A stretch of DNA of 64,000 nt from Rubrobacteraceae bacterium (GCA_023511405.1 JAIMBO010000001.1:1-64000); one strand, 5' to 3'; shown: positions 1 to 8,772, numbered from the stretch's first letter. Program-made: numbers and translations. Notes: generated by a model not told the origin, from the sequence alone.

Positions 1-72
1 GGGGGGGGCGGGGGGGCCCCGGCGGGGGGCCCTGTACCGCGGCCCAACCGGGGGGTTTTGGGGGGGGGGGGT
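1..72. other. Extreme G/C low-complexity stretch
   Basis: Runs of 6 to 11 G with short C runs and almost no A or T, unlike the codon-structured DNA that follows. No gene, promoter or repeat unit is supported here. Such tracts at the edge of a sequence are often assembly or sequencing artefacts; a genuine G-rich intergenic tract is the alternative. Confidence 0.5.
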
Positions 73-73
73 C

Positions 74-101
74 TTGCCCCCGGGCCCCCCGCTCGTATGT
101 T
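74..101 (+). promoter_or_regulatory. Possible promoter of the phasin gene
   Basis: TTGCCC (74-79) and TATGTT (96-101) are separated by 16 bp, resembling -35 and -10 boxes. They lie about 36 bases before the phasin start, the only AT-containing stretch there. Neither box is close to consensus. Confidence 0.3.
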
Positions 102-136
102 ATGCTGCATGGTGGTAGAGGGAAAGGAGGTCCTCC

Positions 137-490
137 ATGGACGACCGTCGGATGCGCGATCAGATGGAGAAGGTCAACGCGGCGGCGGAGAAGTTCGCCG
201 AGGCGATAATGGAGTCCTACCGGACCGTCTCCGGGCACTCCATGGAGGCTCAGGAGCGTGGGGCCGAGCTGACGCGGAAGTTCTTCGAGAGCGTGATGGA
301 GGAGCTGCAGAGCCAGGCCGAAGGAACCCGCTCGACCACGGAGGCTTTGCTGGAGCAGACCCAGAAGCAGCGCGAGGCCTTCCAGGAGCTCTCTCAGGAG
401 TCGATAAGCGCCTACATGAACTTCCTCAACTCCATGTTCTCCTATTACCAGAGCACCTTCGAGGAGATGCAGAGGCGTGGCGGGCGCTGA
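137..490 (+). CDS. Phasin-like PHA granule-associated protein
   Basis: A 117-residue, highly charged and almost entirely helical protein rich in Glu, Gln, Ala and Ser, with heptad-like spacing through most of its length. It has no signal peptide or membrane segment. Composition and size fit phasin-type proteins that coat polyhydroxyalkanoate granules. A very strong ribosome site (AAAGGAGG, 7 bases before the ATG at 137) suggests abundant expression, as expected of phasins. It sits 49 bp ahead of an acetyl-CoA acetyltransferase, and phaE-phaC lie 8 kb away. The assignment rests on composition and context, since phasins have few invariant residues; any small coiled-coil protein is the alternative. 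Confidence 0.65.
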   Translation: MDDRRMRDQMEKVNAAAEKFAEAIMESYRTVSGHSMEAQERGAELTRKFFESVMEELQSQAEGTRSTTEALLEQTQKQREAFQELSQESISAYMNFLNSMFSYYQSTFEEMQRRGGR

Positions 491-539
491 GGTGTATCCT
501 TACTTGCATGAGTGAGGACGATCTATAGGAGGAGCCGCC

Positions 540-1748
540 TTGAGCTTTGGGAACAACGGAACGGAGATAGTGGTCTCCACTCCCCTGAGGACGGCGATCG
601 GGACGTTCGGCGGGGCTCTCAAGGACGTGCCAGCGACCGAGCTTGGGGCCACGGTGGCCCGAGAAGTCATCTCCCGCTCGGGCGTGGAGGGGGAGCAGGT
701 AGATCAGGTGATCGTCGGCAACATCCTCTCGGCTGGGCAGGGGATGAACCCGGGGCGGCAGGTCGGGATCAAAGCCGGCCTCCCGGTGAGCGTCCCCGGG
801 ATGACGCTCAACCGGATGTGCGGATCCGGTCTGCAGGCGATCGTCTCTGCGGCGCAGGAGGTGGCGCTCGGTGACGCGGAGGTGGTGCTCGCCGGCGGGA
901 TCGAGAGCATGGACCAGGCGCCCTTCCTGCTGCCCAGGGCCCGCTACGGCTACCGGATGGGGATGCCGGGCGGGGAGATCCTGGACCACATGGTCTACGA
1001 TGGGCTGTGGGACGTCTTCAACGACTACCACATGGGCGTGACCGCCGAGAACGTGGCCGAGAAGTACGGCGTCTCGCGTGAGGACCAGGATGCCTACGCC
1101 GCGCGCAGCCACCAGCGGGCGGCCCGGGCCATCCAGGAGGGGTACTTCGAGGAGCAGATCGTCCCCGTCGAGGTGAAGCAGAAGAAGGAGACCATCCGGT
1201 TCACCACCGACGAGCACGTACGTCCGAACACGAGCGTCGAGAGCCTCGCCCGGCTCAAGCCGGTCTTCAAACGTGACGGGGGCACCGTTACGGCGGGCAA
1301 CTCGAGCGGGATAAACGACGGCGCCGCGATGATGCTCGTTACCACCGACAGAAAGGCCGAAGAGCTCGATCTGCCGGTGGCGGGGAGGCTCGTCTCGGCG
1401 GCCGTGACCGGCGTGGACCCGGCGTTGATGGGTACGGGTATGATCCCGGCCTCCCGGATGGCATTGAAGAAGGCGGGGCTCTCGATCGAAGATATGGACA
1501 TCGTCGAGGCGAACGAGGCCTTCGCCTCGATCGCGGTCACCGTCGGGCGTGAGCTGGGCGTACCGGAGGAGCGGCTCAACCCTCTGGGCGGGGCGGTCGC
1601 GCTCGGCCATCCGATAGGCGCCACCGGGGCGATCCTCACCGTCAAGATCCTGCACGAGCTCAGGCGTACCGGAGGACGCTACGGGCTGGTGACGCTTTGT
1701 ATCGGCGGAGGGATGGGGATCGCGGCGATCTTCGAACGCATCTCCTAG
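540..1748 (+). CDS. Acetyl-CoA C-acetyltransferase (thiolase)
   Basis: A full-length 402-residue thiolase that condenses or cleaves acyl-CoA, probably two acetyl-CoA to acetoacetyl-CoA. The nucleophilic Cys is residue 94 in NRMCGSG, the His motif GHPIGATGA lies near residue 350, and the C-terminal catalytic Cys is in CIGGGMG. The start is TTG at 540, placed by the AGGAGG ribosome site 8 bases upstream; an ATG further in would remove the first beta strand. It follows the phasin gene on the same strand, so a role in polyhydroxybutyrate precursor supply (PhaA-like) or acetoacetate metabolism is likely. A second thiolase lies at 28322-29464. Confidence 0.93.
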   Translation: MSFGNNGTEIVVSTPLRTAIGTFGGALKDVPATELGATVAREVISRSGVEGEQVDQVIVGNILSAGQGMNPGRQVGIKAGLPVSVPGMTLNRMCGSGLQAIVSAAQEVALGDAEVVLAGGIESMDQAPFLLPRARYGYRMGMPGGEILDHMVYDGLWDVFNDYHMGVTAENVAEKYGVSREDQDAYAARSHQRAARAIQEGYFEEQIVPVEVKQKKETIRFTTDEHVRPNTSVESLARLKPVFKRDGGTVTAGNSSGINDGAAMMLVTTDRKAEELDLPVAGRLVSAAVTGVDPALMGTGMIPASRMALKKAGLSIEDMDIVEANEAFASIAVTVGRELGVPEERLNPLGGAVALGHPIGATGAILTVKILHELRRTGGRYGLVTLCIGGGMGIAAIFERIS

Positions 1749-1813
1749 GCGGGGGTGGCGATAGGGGGCTCCGTACCCTGCGCGGTTCTCTCCTCGTCCG
1801 GATCAAAGAGGGA

Positions 1814-2923
1814 ATGACGCACCAGGGCGGGCCGCTGGAGAAGACCCTTCGGCGGCCCGCCCTGGTGCGCGTTGCCGGGGTTGCCGCGGTCCTCGTCGGT
1901 GCTCTCGGATTGTTCGAGGGCGTGACGAACCTGCTGGTTCAGTTCTACGGTCCCTACCATCCGCTCTACGGGTTCTACGACCTCGCATACTTCGTGGGCG
2001 AACCGGCGAGGAGCTTCATGATCCCGCTGGCCCTGCTCGGGGTCTGGGCCGTCGTCTGCGAGGGTGGCAGTACGTTTCGTGTGGCGGCGCTCTCGGGGCT
2101 CGCCGTGGCCCTTCTCACCTGCATAGTGCCCCCAGCCTACATCCTGCGGGAGTGGCTCCATTACGGGGACCAGATACTGTGGCTCGGTCTTTTGGATGGC
2201 GGGATCAGAACCATGTTCTTACTCTGGTTCTGGGGCCCGCCGGTCGCAGCGATCCTCGCCGGCGCAGCGGCCTCGAGCGCGCGGAGGGGCCTGGGCCGGG
2301 CCCGCTTCGCCCTGTTGCCCGCCGGCGTGATCAGCCTCCCCCTGATAAGCCTCTCGCTCTTCCAATGGTACCTCGGCAGTTCCTCCCGGCCCGGTGCACA
2401 GGGCCTCTGGTCCCAGGTGGTCCTCGCGGCTCCCTCCATCTTCGCCGCGCTCTGCTGGATCTTCTTCGGAACCGCACTCTACGGGGCACTCCCCCGTAGT
2501 AAGAGACGCCTCCAGGAGGAACGCGAGAGAACGGAGCAGGCGAACCTCCACCAGGCACGACGGCTCTACGAGGAGGCGTTCGCCCTCAAAGATCTCTCCG
2601 TGCTCGACCCCGAAGTCTCCGACGAGGTCCACCACCTGAAGGGCCGGCGTAATTTCGAACGGAGCATCCTCGACCTCCACGCGAGCTTCCCGGACCTCCG
2701 CCTCTCCATAAAGGAGCAGCGAGCCCGGGACGATACGGTCGAAACCCGCCTGCTGCTCTCCGGAGCCGACCGCGGTGGCGTCCTCTGGTACCCCCCGACG
2801 GGACGCAAGGCCTCCTTCGAAGCCTCTTTCCAGGACCGGTTCAGAGAAGGCCTGCTCGTCGAACACTCCGGCAGAGTGGATATGGAGAGCCTGCGCCAAC
2901 AGCTCGGCCTCCCCGAAGCCTGA
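1814..2923 (+). CDS. Integral membrane protein with C-terminal SnoaL-like domain
   Basis: A 369-residue protein in two parts. Residues about 15-240 contain roughly six hydrophobic segments separated by short loops. Residues 255-369 are soluble and resemble SnoaL/ester-cyclase (NTF2-fold) proteins: FPDLRLSI, a PPTGR loop, then FRxGLLVEHSGRVDM and a final QQLG. A charged linker (KRRLQEERERTEQ) joins the two. The ATG at 1814 has AGAGGG directly upstream and avoids long overlap with the thiolase. I do not recognise the membrane part; the SnoaL-like fold suggests a small-molecule pocket but no reaction can be assigned. Confidence 0.65.
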   Translation: MTHQGGPLEKTLRRPALVRVAGVAAVLVGALGLFEGVTNLLVQFYGPYHPLYGFYDLAYFVGEPARSFMIPLALLGVWAVVCEGGSTFRVAALSGLAVALLTCIVPPAYILREWLHYGDQILWLGLLDGGIRTMFLLWFWGPPVAAILAGAAASSARRGLGRARFALLPAGVISLPLISLSLFQWYLGSSSRPGAQGLWSQVVLAAPSIFAALCWIFFGTALYGALPRSKRRLQEERERTEQANLHQARRLYEEAFALKDLSVLDPEVSDEVHHLKGRRNFERSILDLHASFPDLRLSIKEQRARDDTVETRLLLSGADRGGVLWYPPTGRKASFEASFQDRFREGLLVEHSGRVDMESLRQQLGLPEA

Positions 2924-2942
2924 GCCCCACCACGTCTCGTAC

Positions 2943-2971
2943 TTGATCTTCCTGCCGCACGATGTTAGCCT
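2943..2971 (+). promoter_or_regulatory. Possible promoter of the arabinoside uptake operon
   Basis: TTGATC (2943-2948) and TAGCCT (2966-2971) are spaced 17 bp, directly upstream of the palindromic operator at 2977-3002. The -35 box is fair and the -10 box weak, so the call leans on position. Repression by a protein bound at the downstream palindrome would block transcription from here. Confidence 0.3.
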
Positions 2972-2976
2972 TCCAA

Positions 2977-3002
2977 TGGTTAGGCGAACGTTCGCCTAAC
3001 CA
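2977..3002. promoter_or_regulatory. Perfect 26-bp palindrome, LacI-type operator
   Basis: Thirteen bases (TGGTTAGGCGAAC) are followed immediately by their exact reverse complement, giving a central AACGTT. A central CG dyad with symmetric arms is typical of LacI/GalR operators. It ends 28 bases before the binding-protein start, and a LacI-family regulator is encoded four genes downstream in the same cluster, which makes that protein the likely ligand. Confidence 0.8.
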
Positions 3003-3030
3003 AGGCGGGGTGTGGAAGGAGGGACGTGGT

Positions 3031-4365
3031 ATGAGCGGAGAGGGCCGGTCTTTCCTTGGGCGGTCCGTCAGCCGGCGCACGTTTCTGAGTGGGGCTGCGG
3101 TTGCGGCGGCTGGCCTGGCGGTGAGTTCGTGCGGGCCTTCGGCGGCGCTGGTCGGTGGCGGGGCGCGGAGCATCGATTACTGGAACCTGTTCGGTGGTGG
3201 GGACGGGGTCCGGATGGTGGAGATGGAGAACCAGTTCAGGAGGAGCCATCCGGGGATAACGCTCAACGCGGTGACGCTGTCGTGGGGCAATCCGTACTAC
3301 ACCAAGCTCTCGATGGCGATAGCGGGGGGGAGTCCTCCGGATGTAGCGGTGATGCACCTGGCGAAGATGGGGGCTTATGCGCCGGCCGGTCTTCTGCAGG
3401 AGCTGCGTCCGGAGGAGCTCTCGCGGTACGGGATCGGTCCGGACAAGTTCCTGCCGCAGGTGCTCGACTTCGCGAAGTACGACGGCAGGATCTACGCGGT
3501 CCCGCTCGACACGCATCCATTCGTCCAGTACTACAACGTGGACATTTGCAGGAAGGCGGGGGTCCTCGATTCGGGTGGCAACCTCGTACCGATGGACAGC
3601 CCGGGACGGGTCGTGAAGGTGCTCGAGAAGGTCAAGAAGGTCACCGGACAGTGGGGGGTCTCCTTCTACCCCAACGATTCGGCGGGGCCGTGGCGGCTCT
3701 TTCTCACGCTCTACGGGCAGATGAAGAAGGGGGCGCCGATACTCTCGCACGATGCGAAGAGGGTGGTCATGGACGACGCGAAGGCCGAGCGGGCTCTCGA
3801 GTTCATGACCGAGTTGGCGCTCAAGTACAGGGTGATGCCCATCAACATGGACTACGGCGGGTCTGTCGCGCTCTTCCAGAACGGGCAGGCCGGGCTCTAC
3901 TGGAACGGGGAGTGGGAGGTGACGACCTTCCAGGCAGCGAAGATGAACTTCAACATGGTGCCCTTCCCGAAGGTCTACACCTACAGGGCGGCGCAGGCCG
4001 ACCACCACTCGTTCATCATCCCGAAGGGGGTTGACCCGGCGCACAAGAAGACCGCGCTCGAGTTCATAAGCTTCATGCTCAAGGACAGCTACGTCTGGGC
4101 GCAGGGCGGGCACATCCCCGCCTACCAGCCCGTGGTGCAGAGCGAGAAGTACCGGCACCTCGAGCCGCAGAGCAACTACGCCGGGGTGGCGAAGTACGTC
4201 GTCACCGACCCGATCGCCTGGTTCAGCGGGTCTGGTTCGATCATGGAGTCGCACGCCTCGGGGATCTTCCAGGCGGTGATGGCCGGCAGGATGTCGCCCC
4301 GGCAGGGGGTGAGGCAGTTCCGGGCCTACCTGCAGCAGGAGGTCTCGCTGCCCAAACCTTACTGA
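3031..4365 (+). CDS. Sugar ABC transporter substrate-binding lipoprotein
   Basis: A 444-residue extracellular solute-binding protein of the carbohydrate (family 1, MalE-like) type. The N terminus has a twin-arginine signal (SRRTFL, Arg15-Arg16) followed by a hydrophobic stretch and a lipobox with Cys34, so it is probably exported folded and anchored as a lipoprotein. The mature part has the usual two-lobe pattern (YWNLFGGGDG, AVPLDTHP, GLYWNGEWE). The ATG at 3031 follows GGAGGG at a good distance; an earlier in-frame ATG would lie before the operator and lacks a ribosome site. First gene of the uptake operon; arabinosides are the inferred ligand from the GH51 enzyme downstream. Confidence 0.92.
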   Translation: MSGEGRSFLGRSVSRRTFLSGAAVAAAGLAVSSCGPSAALVGGGARSIDYWNLFGGGDGVRMVEMENQFRRSHPGITLNAVTLSWGNPYYTKLSMAIAGGSPPDVAVMHLAKMGAYAPAGLLQELRPEELSRYGIGPDKFLPQVLDFAKYDGRIYAVPLDTHPFVQYYNVDICRKAGVLDSGGNLVPMDSPGRVVKVLEKVKKVTGQWGVSFYPNDSAGPWRLFLTLYGQMKKGAPILSHDAKRVVMDDAKAERALEFMTELALKYRVMPINMDYGGSVALFQNGQAGLYWNGEWEVTTFQAAKMNFNMVPFPKVYTYRAAQADHHSFIIPKGVDPAHKKTALEFISFMLKDSYVWAQGGHIPAYQPVVQSEKYRHLEPQSNYAGVAKYVVTDPIAWFSGSGSIMESHASGIFQAVMAGRMSPRQGVRQFRAYLQQEVSLPKPY

Positions 4366-4385
4366 GAAGGAGGAGTGAGGGAGAG

Positions 4386-5321
4386 ATGGAAGCAGGACAG
4401 GAGATGGTACGCGCCCCGGCCGTGCCGGCCGTCAAGAGCGGAGGAGGGGGCCGGTGGCGCAGAGACCTGACCGGATGGGGGTTCATGTTGCCGTTCATGG
4501 CGGCGTACGCGCTGTTCCTCATCTGGCCGGTCATATTGATGTTCAAGTACAGCTTCACCAACAAGAGCCTGGTCGGGACCGGGGGCTCGCAGTTTCTGGG
4601 GTTTCAGAACTACGGGCGGCTCTTCGGCGATCCCGCCTTCTGGCAGTCGCTGTGGCACACGGTCTGGTTTACGATCCTCTCGACTCCGCCCTTGGTGATC
4701 CTGGCGCTCGTCTTCGCGATGCTCACCAACCGGGTGGTGCGGGGGCAGGGGATCTTCCGGTTTTCGTTCTTCGCGCCGTTCGTCCTGCCGGTCTCGGTGG
4801 TGTGCCTCATCTGGATCTGGATGTACGAGCCCGGCTTCGGGCTCATCGACGGCGTCCTCGGCGGCATTCTGGGCAACGTCGCCTGGCTCGGGGACCCGAA
4901 CGTCGCGATGATCTCGATAGTCATCACCACCATCTGGTGGACTTTGGGGTTCAACTTCGTGCTGTATCTCGCGGGTTTGCAGGAGATACCGCGCGAGCTG
5001 TACGATGCGGCGGCGGTCGACGGGGCGGGTGCCTGGGCGCAGGCGCGTTGGATCACGCTGCCCCTGCTCAAGCGGACCACACTGCTGGTGCTCGCGCTGC
5101 AGATACTCGCCTCGCTCAAGATCTTCGACCAGGTCTACATAATGACCTACGGGGGGCCGAACTTCACCACCCGGCCCATCATCGAGTACTTCTACGACCA
5201 GGGCTTCACCGCCTACCAGATCGGCTACGCCTCGGCCGTCTCGGTGGTCTACTTCGTGATCATCCTGGCCGCCTCGGTGGTCTGGTTCCTGTTCAGCCGC
5301 AGAAGGGAGGAGACCGTCTGA
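4386..5321 (+). CDS. Sugar ABC transporter permease (MalF type)
   Basis: A 311-residue inner-membrane permease with about six transmembrane segments, beginning after a ~30-residue cytoplasmic tail. The EAA loop that contacts the ATPase is visible near residue 210 (AAAVDGAGAWAQ). It carries sugar across the membrane with the binding protein upstream and the second permease downstream. The gene starts 20 bp after the binding-protein stop, behind GGAGTGAGG, and ends with a TGATG overlap into the next permease, showing tight co-translation. Confidence 0.92.
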   Translation: MEAGQEMVRAPAVPAVKSGGGGRWRRDLTGWGFMLPFMAAYALFLIWPVILMFKYSFTNKSLVGTGGSQFLGFQNYGRLFGDPAFWQSLWHTVWFTILSTPPLVILALVFAMLTNRVVRGQGIFRFSFFAPFVLPVSVVCLIWIWMYEPGFGLIDGVLGGILGNVAWLGDPNVAMISIVITTIWWTLGFNFVLYLAGLQEIPRELYDAAAVDGAGAWAQARWITLPLLKRTTLLVLALQILASLKIFDQVYIMTYGGPNFTTRPIIEYFYDQGFTAYQIGYASAVSVVYFVIILAASVVWFLFSRRREETV

Positions 5322-6202
5322 TGGAAGCGGAAGCACCGCGGGGACTCGCTCGCGTATCGCAAAAGGGGCCCGTCCCCGGTCGGCGGGGCAGGGCGGGGAC
5401 GATCGTCACCTACGCGGTTCTCTCCGTGCTCGCCGCGGCGTGGCTGTTGCCGATCGCCTGGGCGATCGACACCGCGCTCAAGCCCGAGAGCGAGACGACG
5501 AAGACCCCGATCACCTGGGCGTCTTCGCACTTCAACCTGAACTCCTTCAGGCAGGTGATAGAGGCGGGGGACATCCTGCGCTGGTACGCCAACAGCGCGC
5601 TCGTCTCGATAGTCGTCACGGTCTTCGTCGTGCTGCTGGCGAGCCTCGCCGCCTACGCGCTCTCGCGCATCCCCTTCCGCGGCCGGACGGTGCTCTTCTG
5701 GGTCGTGCTCGCCGGGCTGATGGTCCCGCCGCAGGTCTTGATCGTGCCGCTGTTCTCGGAGATGCAGGCGGTCGGGTTCGTCAACACCTACCAGGGGATC
5801 ATCCTGCCGCAGCTCCCCTCGGCGCTCGCCGTCTTCATCCTCAAGGTATTCTTCGACGGCATCCCGCGCGAGCTGGAGGAGAGCGCGCTCGTCGACGGGG
5901 CGAGCCGGCTCAGGATCTACTGGCAGATCTGGATGCCGCTCGCCAGACCCGCGCTCGCGGCGGTCGCGATCTTCACGTTCGTCGGCTCGTGGAACTACTT
6001 CATCTGGCCCCTGATCGTGGTGACGAGCACCGACATGATGACGATCCCGCTCGGGCTCTCCACCGTGCAGAGCGCCTTCGGCATCCACTACGCCCAGATC
6101 ATGGCCTCCGCCGTCCTGGGCGGTCTGCCGCTGCTCGTGGCGTTCATCTTCTTCCAGCGTCAGATCGTCGAAGGCATAGCGAACACCGGGCTCAAGGGCT
6201 AG
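5321..6202 (+). CDS. Sugar ABC transporter permease (MalG type)
   Basis: A 293-residue MalG-type permease with six membrane segments and the EAA loop ESALVDGASRLRIYWQIWMP near residue 190. It starts at the ATG that overlaps the previous stop by one base; reading further upstream would run through the first permease in another frame. No ATP-binding subunit is encoded in this cluster, so the pair presumably uses a shared MsmX/MsiK-type ATPase encoded elsewhere, which is common for this transporter class. Confidence 0.92.
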   Translation: MEAEAPRGLARVSQKGPVPGRRGRAGTIVTYAVLSVLAAAWLLPIAWAIDTALKPESETTKTPITWASSHFNLNSFRQVIEAGDILRWYANSALVSIVVTVFVVLLASLAAYALSRIPFRGRTVLFWVVLAGLMVPPQVLIVPLFSEMQAVGFVNTYQGIILPQLPSALAVFILKVFFDGIPRELEESALVDGASRLRIYWQIWMPLARPALAAVAIFTFVGSWNYFIWPLIVVTSTDMMTIPLGLSTVQSAFGIHYAQIMASAVLGGLPLLVAFIFFQRQIVEGIANTGLKG

Positions 6203-6214
6203 AGGGGGGAGAGT

Positions 6215-7237
6215 TTGGCTGGTGTCTCTCTGCGGGACGTGGCCGCGCTCGCGGGGGTGAGCTTTCAGACCGCGAGCAAGGTCTTGAACGGCAAGGGTAC
6301 GGTCTCGAAGCAGACCGAGGAGAGAATACTCGAGGCGGCGAGAGAGCTCGGGTACGTGCCGAACGCCCTCGCGCGCAACCTGGTCACGCAGAGCACCTCG
6401 ACGATCGGGATCCTGGCGAGCAACCTGAGCGACTACGTGCTGGCGCAGTTCGTCGTCGGTGCCGAGCGGGAGGCGCGCAAAATGGGTCGGGGTGTGCTCA
6501 TCTGCAGCCTGGATGAGGAGGGCTCCGACGCCGCCCGCTGCCTGCGGATGCTCGTCGAGCATCGGGTCGGGGGCATCCTCGCCGCCGCTCCCCAGCTCGA
6601 GGAGGACGAGGAGGTCGGCAGGATGCTGCGCGAATGGGAGATCCCGGCGGTGAGCATCCACCACGTCCCCGGCGGTGGGGTCTCGCTCGTGGGCTCCGAT
6701 CATGCCAGGACCGCTTATCTGGCTACCGGACACCTCATCGGCCACGGGCACCGCAGGATCGCCACCGTGGCCGGCTCCCCGGGGCGGCGGGTGACGAAGG
6801 CGCGCCTCAAAGGGTATGAGCGGGCGCTCGGGGAGGCGGGGATCACCCCGGACCCGGAGCTGGTCGAGTTCGGCGACTGGGAGCCCGAGGGTGGATACCG
6901 GGCCGCACTCCGGCTGCTCGAGCGTGCACCGGATGTGACCGCGATCTTCGTCCAGAGCGACCTGATGGCCTTCGGCGTGCTGCACGCCCTCTACGAGCGG
7001 GGTCTGGACGTTCCTCGGGAGTGTGCGCTCGTGGGCTGCGACGACATCCCGATGGCCGCGCACGCCCTGCCCCCGCTCACGACCGTGCGCGTACCCTTCT
7101 ACGAGACGGGCGGGGCGGCGGTCAGGCTGCTTCTGGAGGAAGCTGCAGAGAGAAACAGCCGGCGCGAGCAGCGCATACTGCTCCCGGTGGGGCTGGTGCG
7201 CCGGCGCTCGTGTGGGTGTGAGACCTTCACCGACTGA
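6215..7237 (+). CDS. LacI-family transcriptional regulator
   Basis: A 340-residue regulator. Residues 1-50 are the LacI helix-turn-helix and hinge (SLRDVAALAGVS, QTASKVLNG, LGYVPN); the rest is a periplasmic-binding-protein-like sensor domain (IGILASNLSDY, VQSDLMAFGVL, PPLTTVRVPF). The start is TTG at 6215 behind AGAGGGGGGAGAG. It is embedded between the permease genes and the arabinofuranosidase, so it most likely controls this operon by binding the 26-bp palindrome at 2977-3002 and being released by an arabinose-containing sugar. The ligand is an inference from the neighbours. Confidence 0.93.
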   Translation: MAGVSLRDVAALAGVSFQTASKVLNGKGTVSKQTEERILEAARELGYVPNALARNLVTQSTSTIGILASNLSDYVLAQFVVGAEREARKMGRGVLICSLDEEGSDAARCLRMLVEHRVGGILAAAPQLEEDEEVGRMLREWEIPAVSIHHVPGGGVSLVGSDHARTAYLATGHLIGHGHRRIATVAGSPGRRVTKARLKGYERALGEAGITPDPELVEFGDWEPEGGYRAALRLLERAPDVTAIFVQSDLMAFGVLHALYERGLDVPRECALVGCDDIPMAAHALPPLTTVRVPFYETGGAAVRLLLEEAAERNSRREQRILLPVGLVRRRSCGCETFTD

Positions 7238-7252
7238 AAGGAGCGTTCTCTT

Positions 7253-8731
7253 TTGGCGCAGATCAAGATAGACCTCGACCGCAGGCTGGGTGAGCTGGAC
7301 CGCCGGATCTTCGGCGGGTTCATCGAGCACCTGGGGCGCTGCATCTACGGCGGCGTCTTCGACGAGGGCTCGCCCCTGAGCGACGAGCGGGGCTACCGTA
7401 CCGACGTGATCGAAGCGCTCGCGCCCCTGCGCATGCCCATCCTGCGCTGGCCGGGGGGCAACTTCGTCTCCGGTTACCACTGGACCGACGGGATCGGCCC
7501 GCGTGAGGAGCGCCCCAACAGGATGGAGCTGGCCTGGCACGCCGAGGAACCCAACCGCTTCGGGACCGACGAGTTCATCGAGTACTGCCGCGCTTTAGGG
7601 ACCGAGCCCTACATCTGCGTGAACATGGGGACGGGCACGATGGACGAGGCAGCCGCATGGGTCGAGTACTGCAACGGCACCGGCGACACCTACTGGGCGA
7701 ACCTGCGGCGCGCGTACGGCCACGAGGAGCCGTACAACGTCCGCTACTGGGGGCTCGGCAACGAGATGTACGGCGAGTGGCAGATAGGTGCGCTCTCGGC
7801 CGAGGACTACGTTAAGCGGGCGCGCGAGTTCGCCAAGGTCATGAAGCGGGTCAACCCGGAGATAGAGCTCGTGAGCTGCGGCCTGAACGGCTGGAGCGAG
7901 TGGGACCGCATCGTGATAGACGGACTGGTGAGCCAGGTAAACTACCACAGCGTCCACCTCTACACCGGCAGCGACGACCACTGGTCGAACGTCCTCGCCC
8001 CGCACCAGGCCGAGCGGGCGCTCACGACCGCCCGCGCCCTCATAGAGCGGGCCCGCTACGAGCAGGGCGTCGAGCACCCTGTCCACGTCGCCTACGACGA
8101 GTGGAACGTCTGGTTCCGGGAGCGGGCCGAGGACAGCGGGCTCGAGGAGCGCTACACCCTCTCCGACGCGCTCGCCGTCGCGACCTACCTCAACGTCTTC
8201 GCCCGCCACTGCGAGACGGTCAAGATCGCGAACCTCGCCCAGATGGTGAACGTCATAGCCCCGATCTTCACGAACGAGAACGGGCTCTTCCTGCAGACGA
8301 TCTACCACCCCCTGCGGCTCTACGCCGAGAACCTGAACGGCACCGTGCTCGACATCCACCTGGAGTGCGAGACCTACGACCTTGCGGGCCGCGAGTCCTC
8401 GCCCTGGCCGCACCGGGTCGCGGACCTCGGGCCCTTCAGGGTTCTCGACGCCGTCGCGACCCTCGACCCGTCCTCGGGTGATCTCGTCCTCGCCGTCGTG
8501 AACCGCGACCCCGACAGGAGCGTCGAGACCTCGGTGCGCCTCGCCGACGGGAGCTTCGGGGGGAGCGCCACGGCCCGGGAGGTGACGGGGGATGACCCCG
8601 GGGCGACGAACGACTTCGGCCGCGAGCGGGTCGGCGTGACCGAGAGGAGCGTCAAGGCGAGGGGCAGCGCCTTCGAGCACGAGTTCCCGGCCTGCTCGGT
8701 GAGCGTGCTGCGGGTGCCGGTGGTGAGGTAG
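7253..8731 (+). CDS. Alpha-L-arabinofuranosidase, GH51
   Basis: A 492-residue family 51 glycoside hydrolase that releases terminal alpha-L-arabinofuranose from arabino-oligosaccharides. The acid/base Glu171 is in GLGNEMYGEW and the nucleophile Glu283 in YDEWNVW; RWPGGNFVSGYHW near residue 65 is also characteristic. No signal peptide is present, so it acts in the cytoplasm on sugars imported by the transporter upstream. TTG start at 7253 with AAAGGAG 10 bases before it. The length matches bacterial GH51 enzymes. The gene ends just before a strong hairpin shared with the convergent phaC gene. Confidence 0.95.
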   Translation: MAQIKIDLDRRLGELDRRIFGGFIEHLGRCIYGGVFDEGSPLSDERGYRTDVIEALAPLRMPILRWPGGNFVSGYHWTDGIGPREERPNRMELAWHAEEPNRFGTDEFIEYCRALGTEPYICVNMGTGTMDEAAAWVEYCNGTGDTYWANLRRAYGHEEPYNVRYWGLGNEMYGEWQIGALSAEDYVKRAREFAKVMKRVNPEIELVSCGLNGWSEWDRIVIDGLVSQVNYHSVHLYTGSDDHWSNVLAPHQAERALTTARALIERARYEQGVEHPVHVAYDEWNVWFRERAEDSGLEERYTLSDALAVATYLNVFARHCETVKIANLAQMVNVIAPIFTNENGLFLQTIYHPLRLYAENLNGTVLDIHLECETYDLAGRESSPWPHRVADLGPFRVLDAVATLDPSSGDLVLAVVNRDPDRSVETSVRLADGSFGGSATAREVTGDDPGATNDFGRERVGVTERSVKARGSAFEHEFPACSVSVLRVPVVR

Positions 8732-8738
8732 GCGAAAC

Positions 8739-8772
8739 GGAGGGCGAGGGCCGCGCGCGGCCCCCGCCCTCC
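8739..8772. terminator. Bidirectional terminator hairpin
   Basis: A 16-bp stem (8739-8754 with 8757-8772, one A-C mismatch) of almost pure G-C pairs lies between the convergent arabinofuranosidase and phaC genes. No long T tract follows on either side, as is usual in high-GC actinobacteria. Confidence 0.7.

Noticed and set aside
4454-5320. N-terminal extension of the second sugar permease
   Set aside because: It overlaps the first permease in another frame and is Arg/His/Gly-rich shadow sequence; the true start is ATG 5321.
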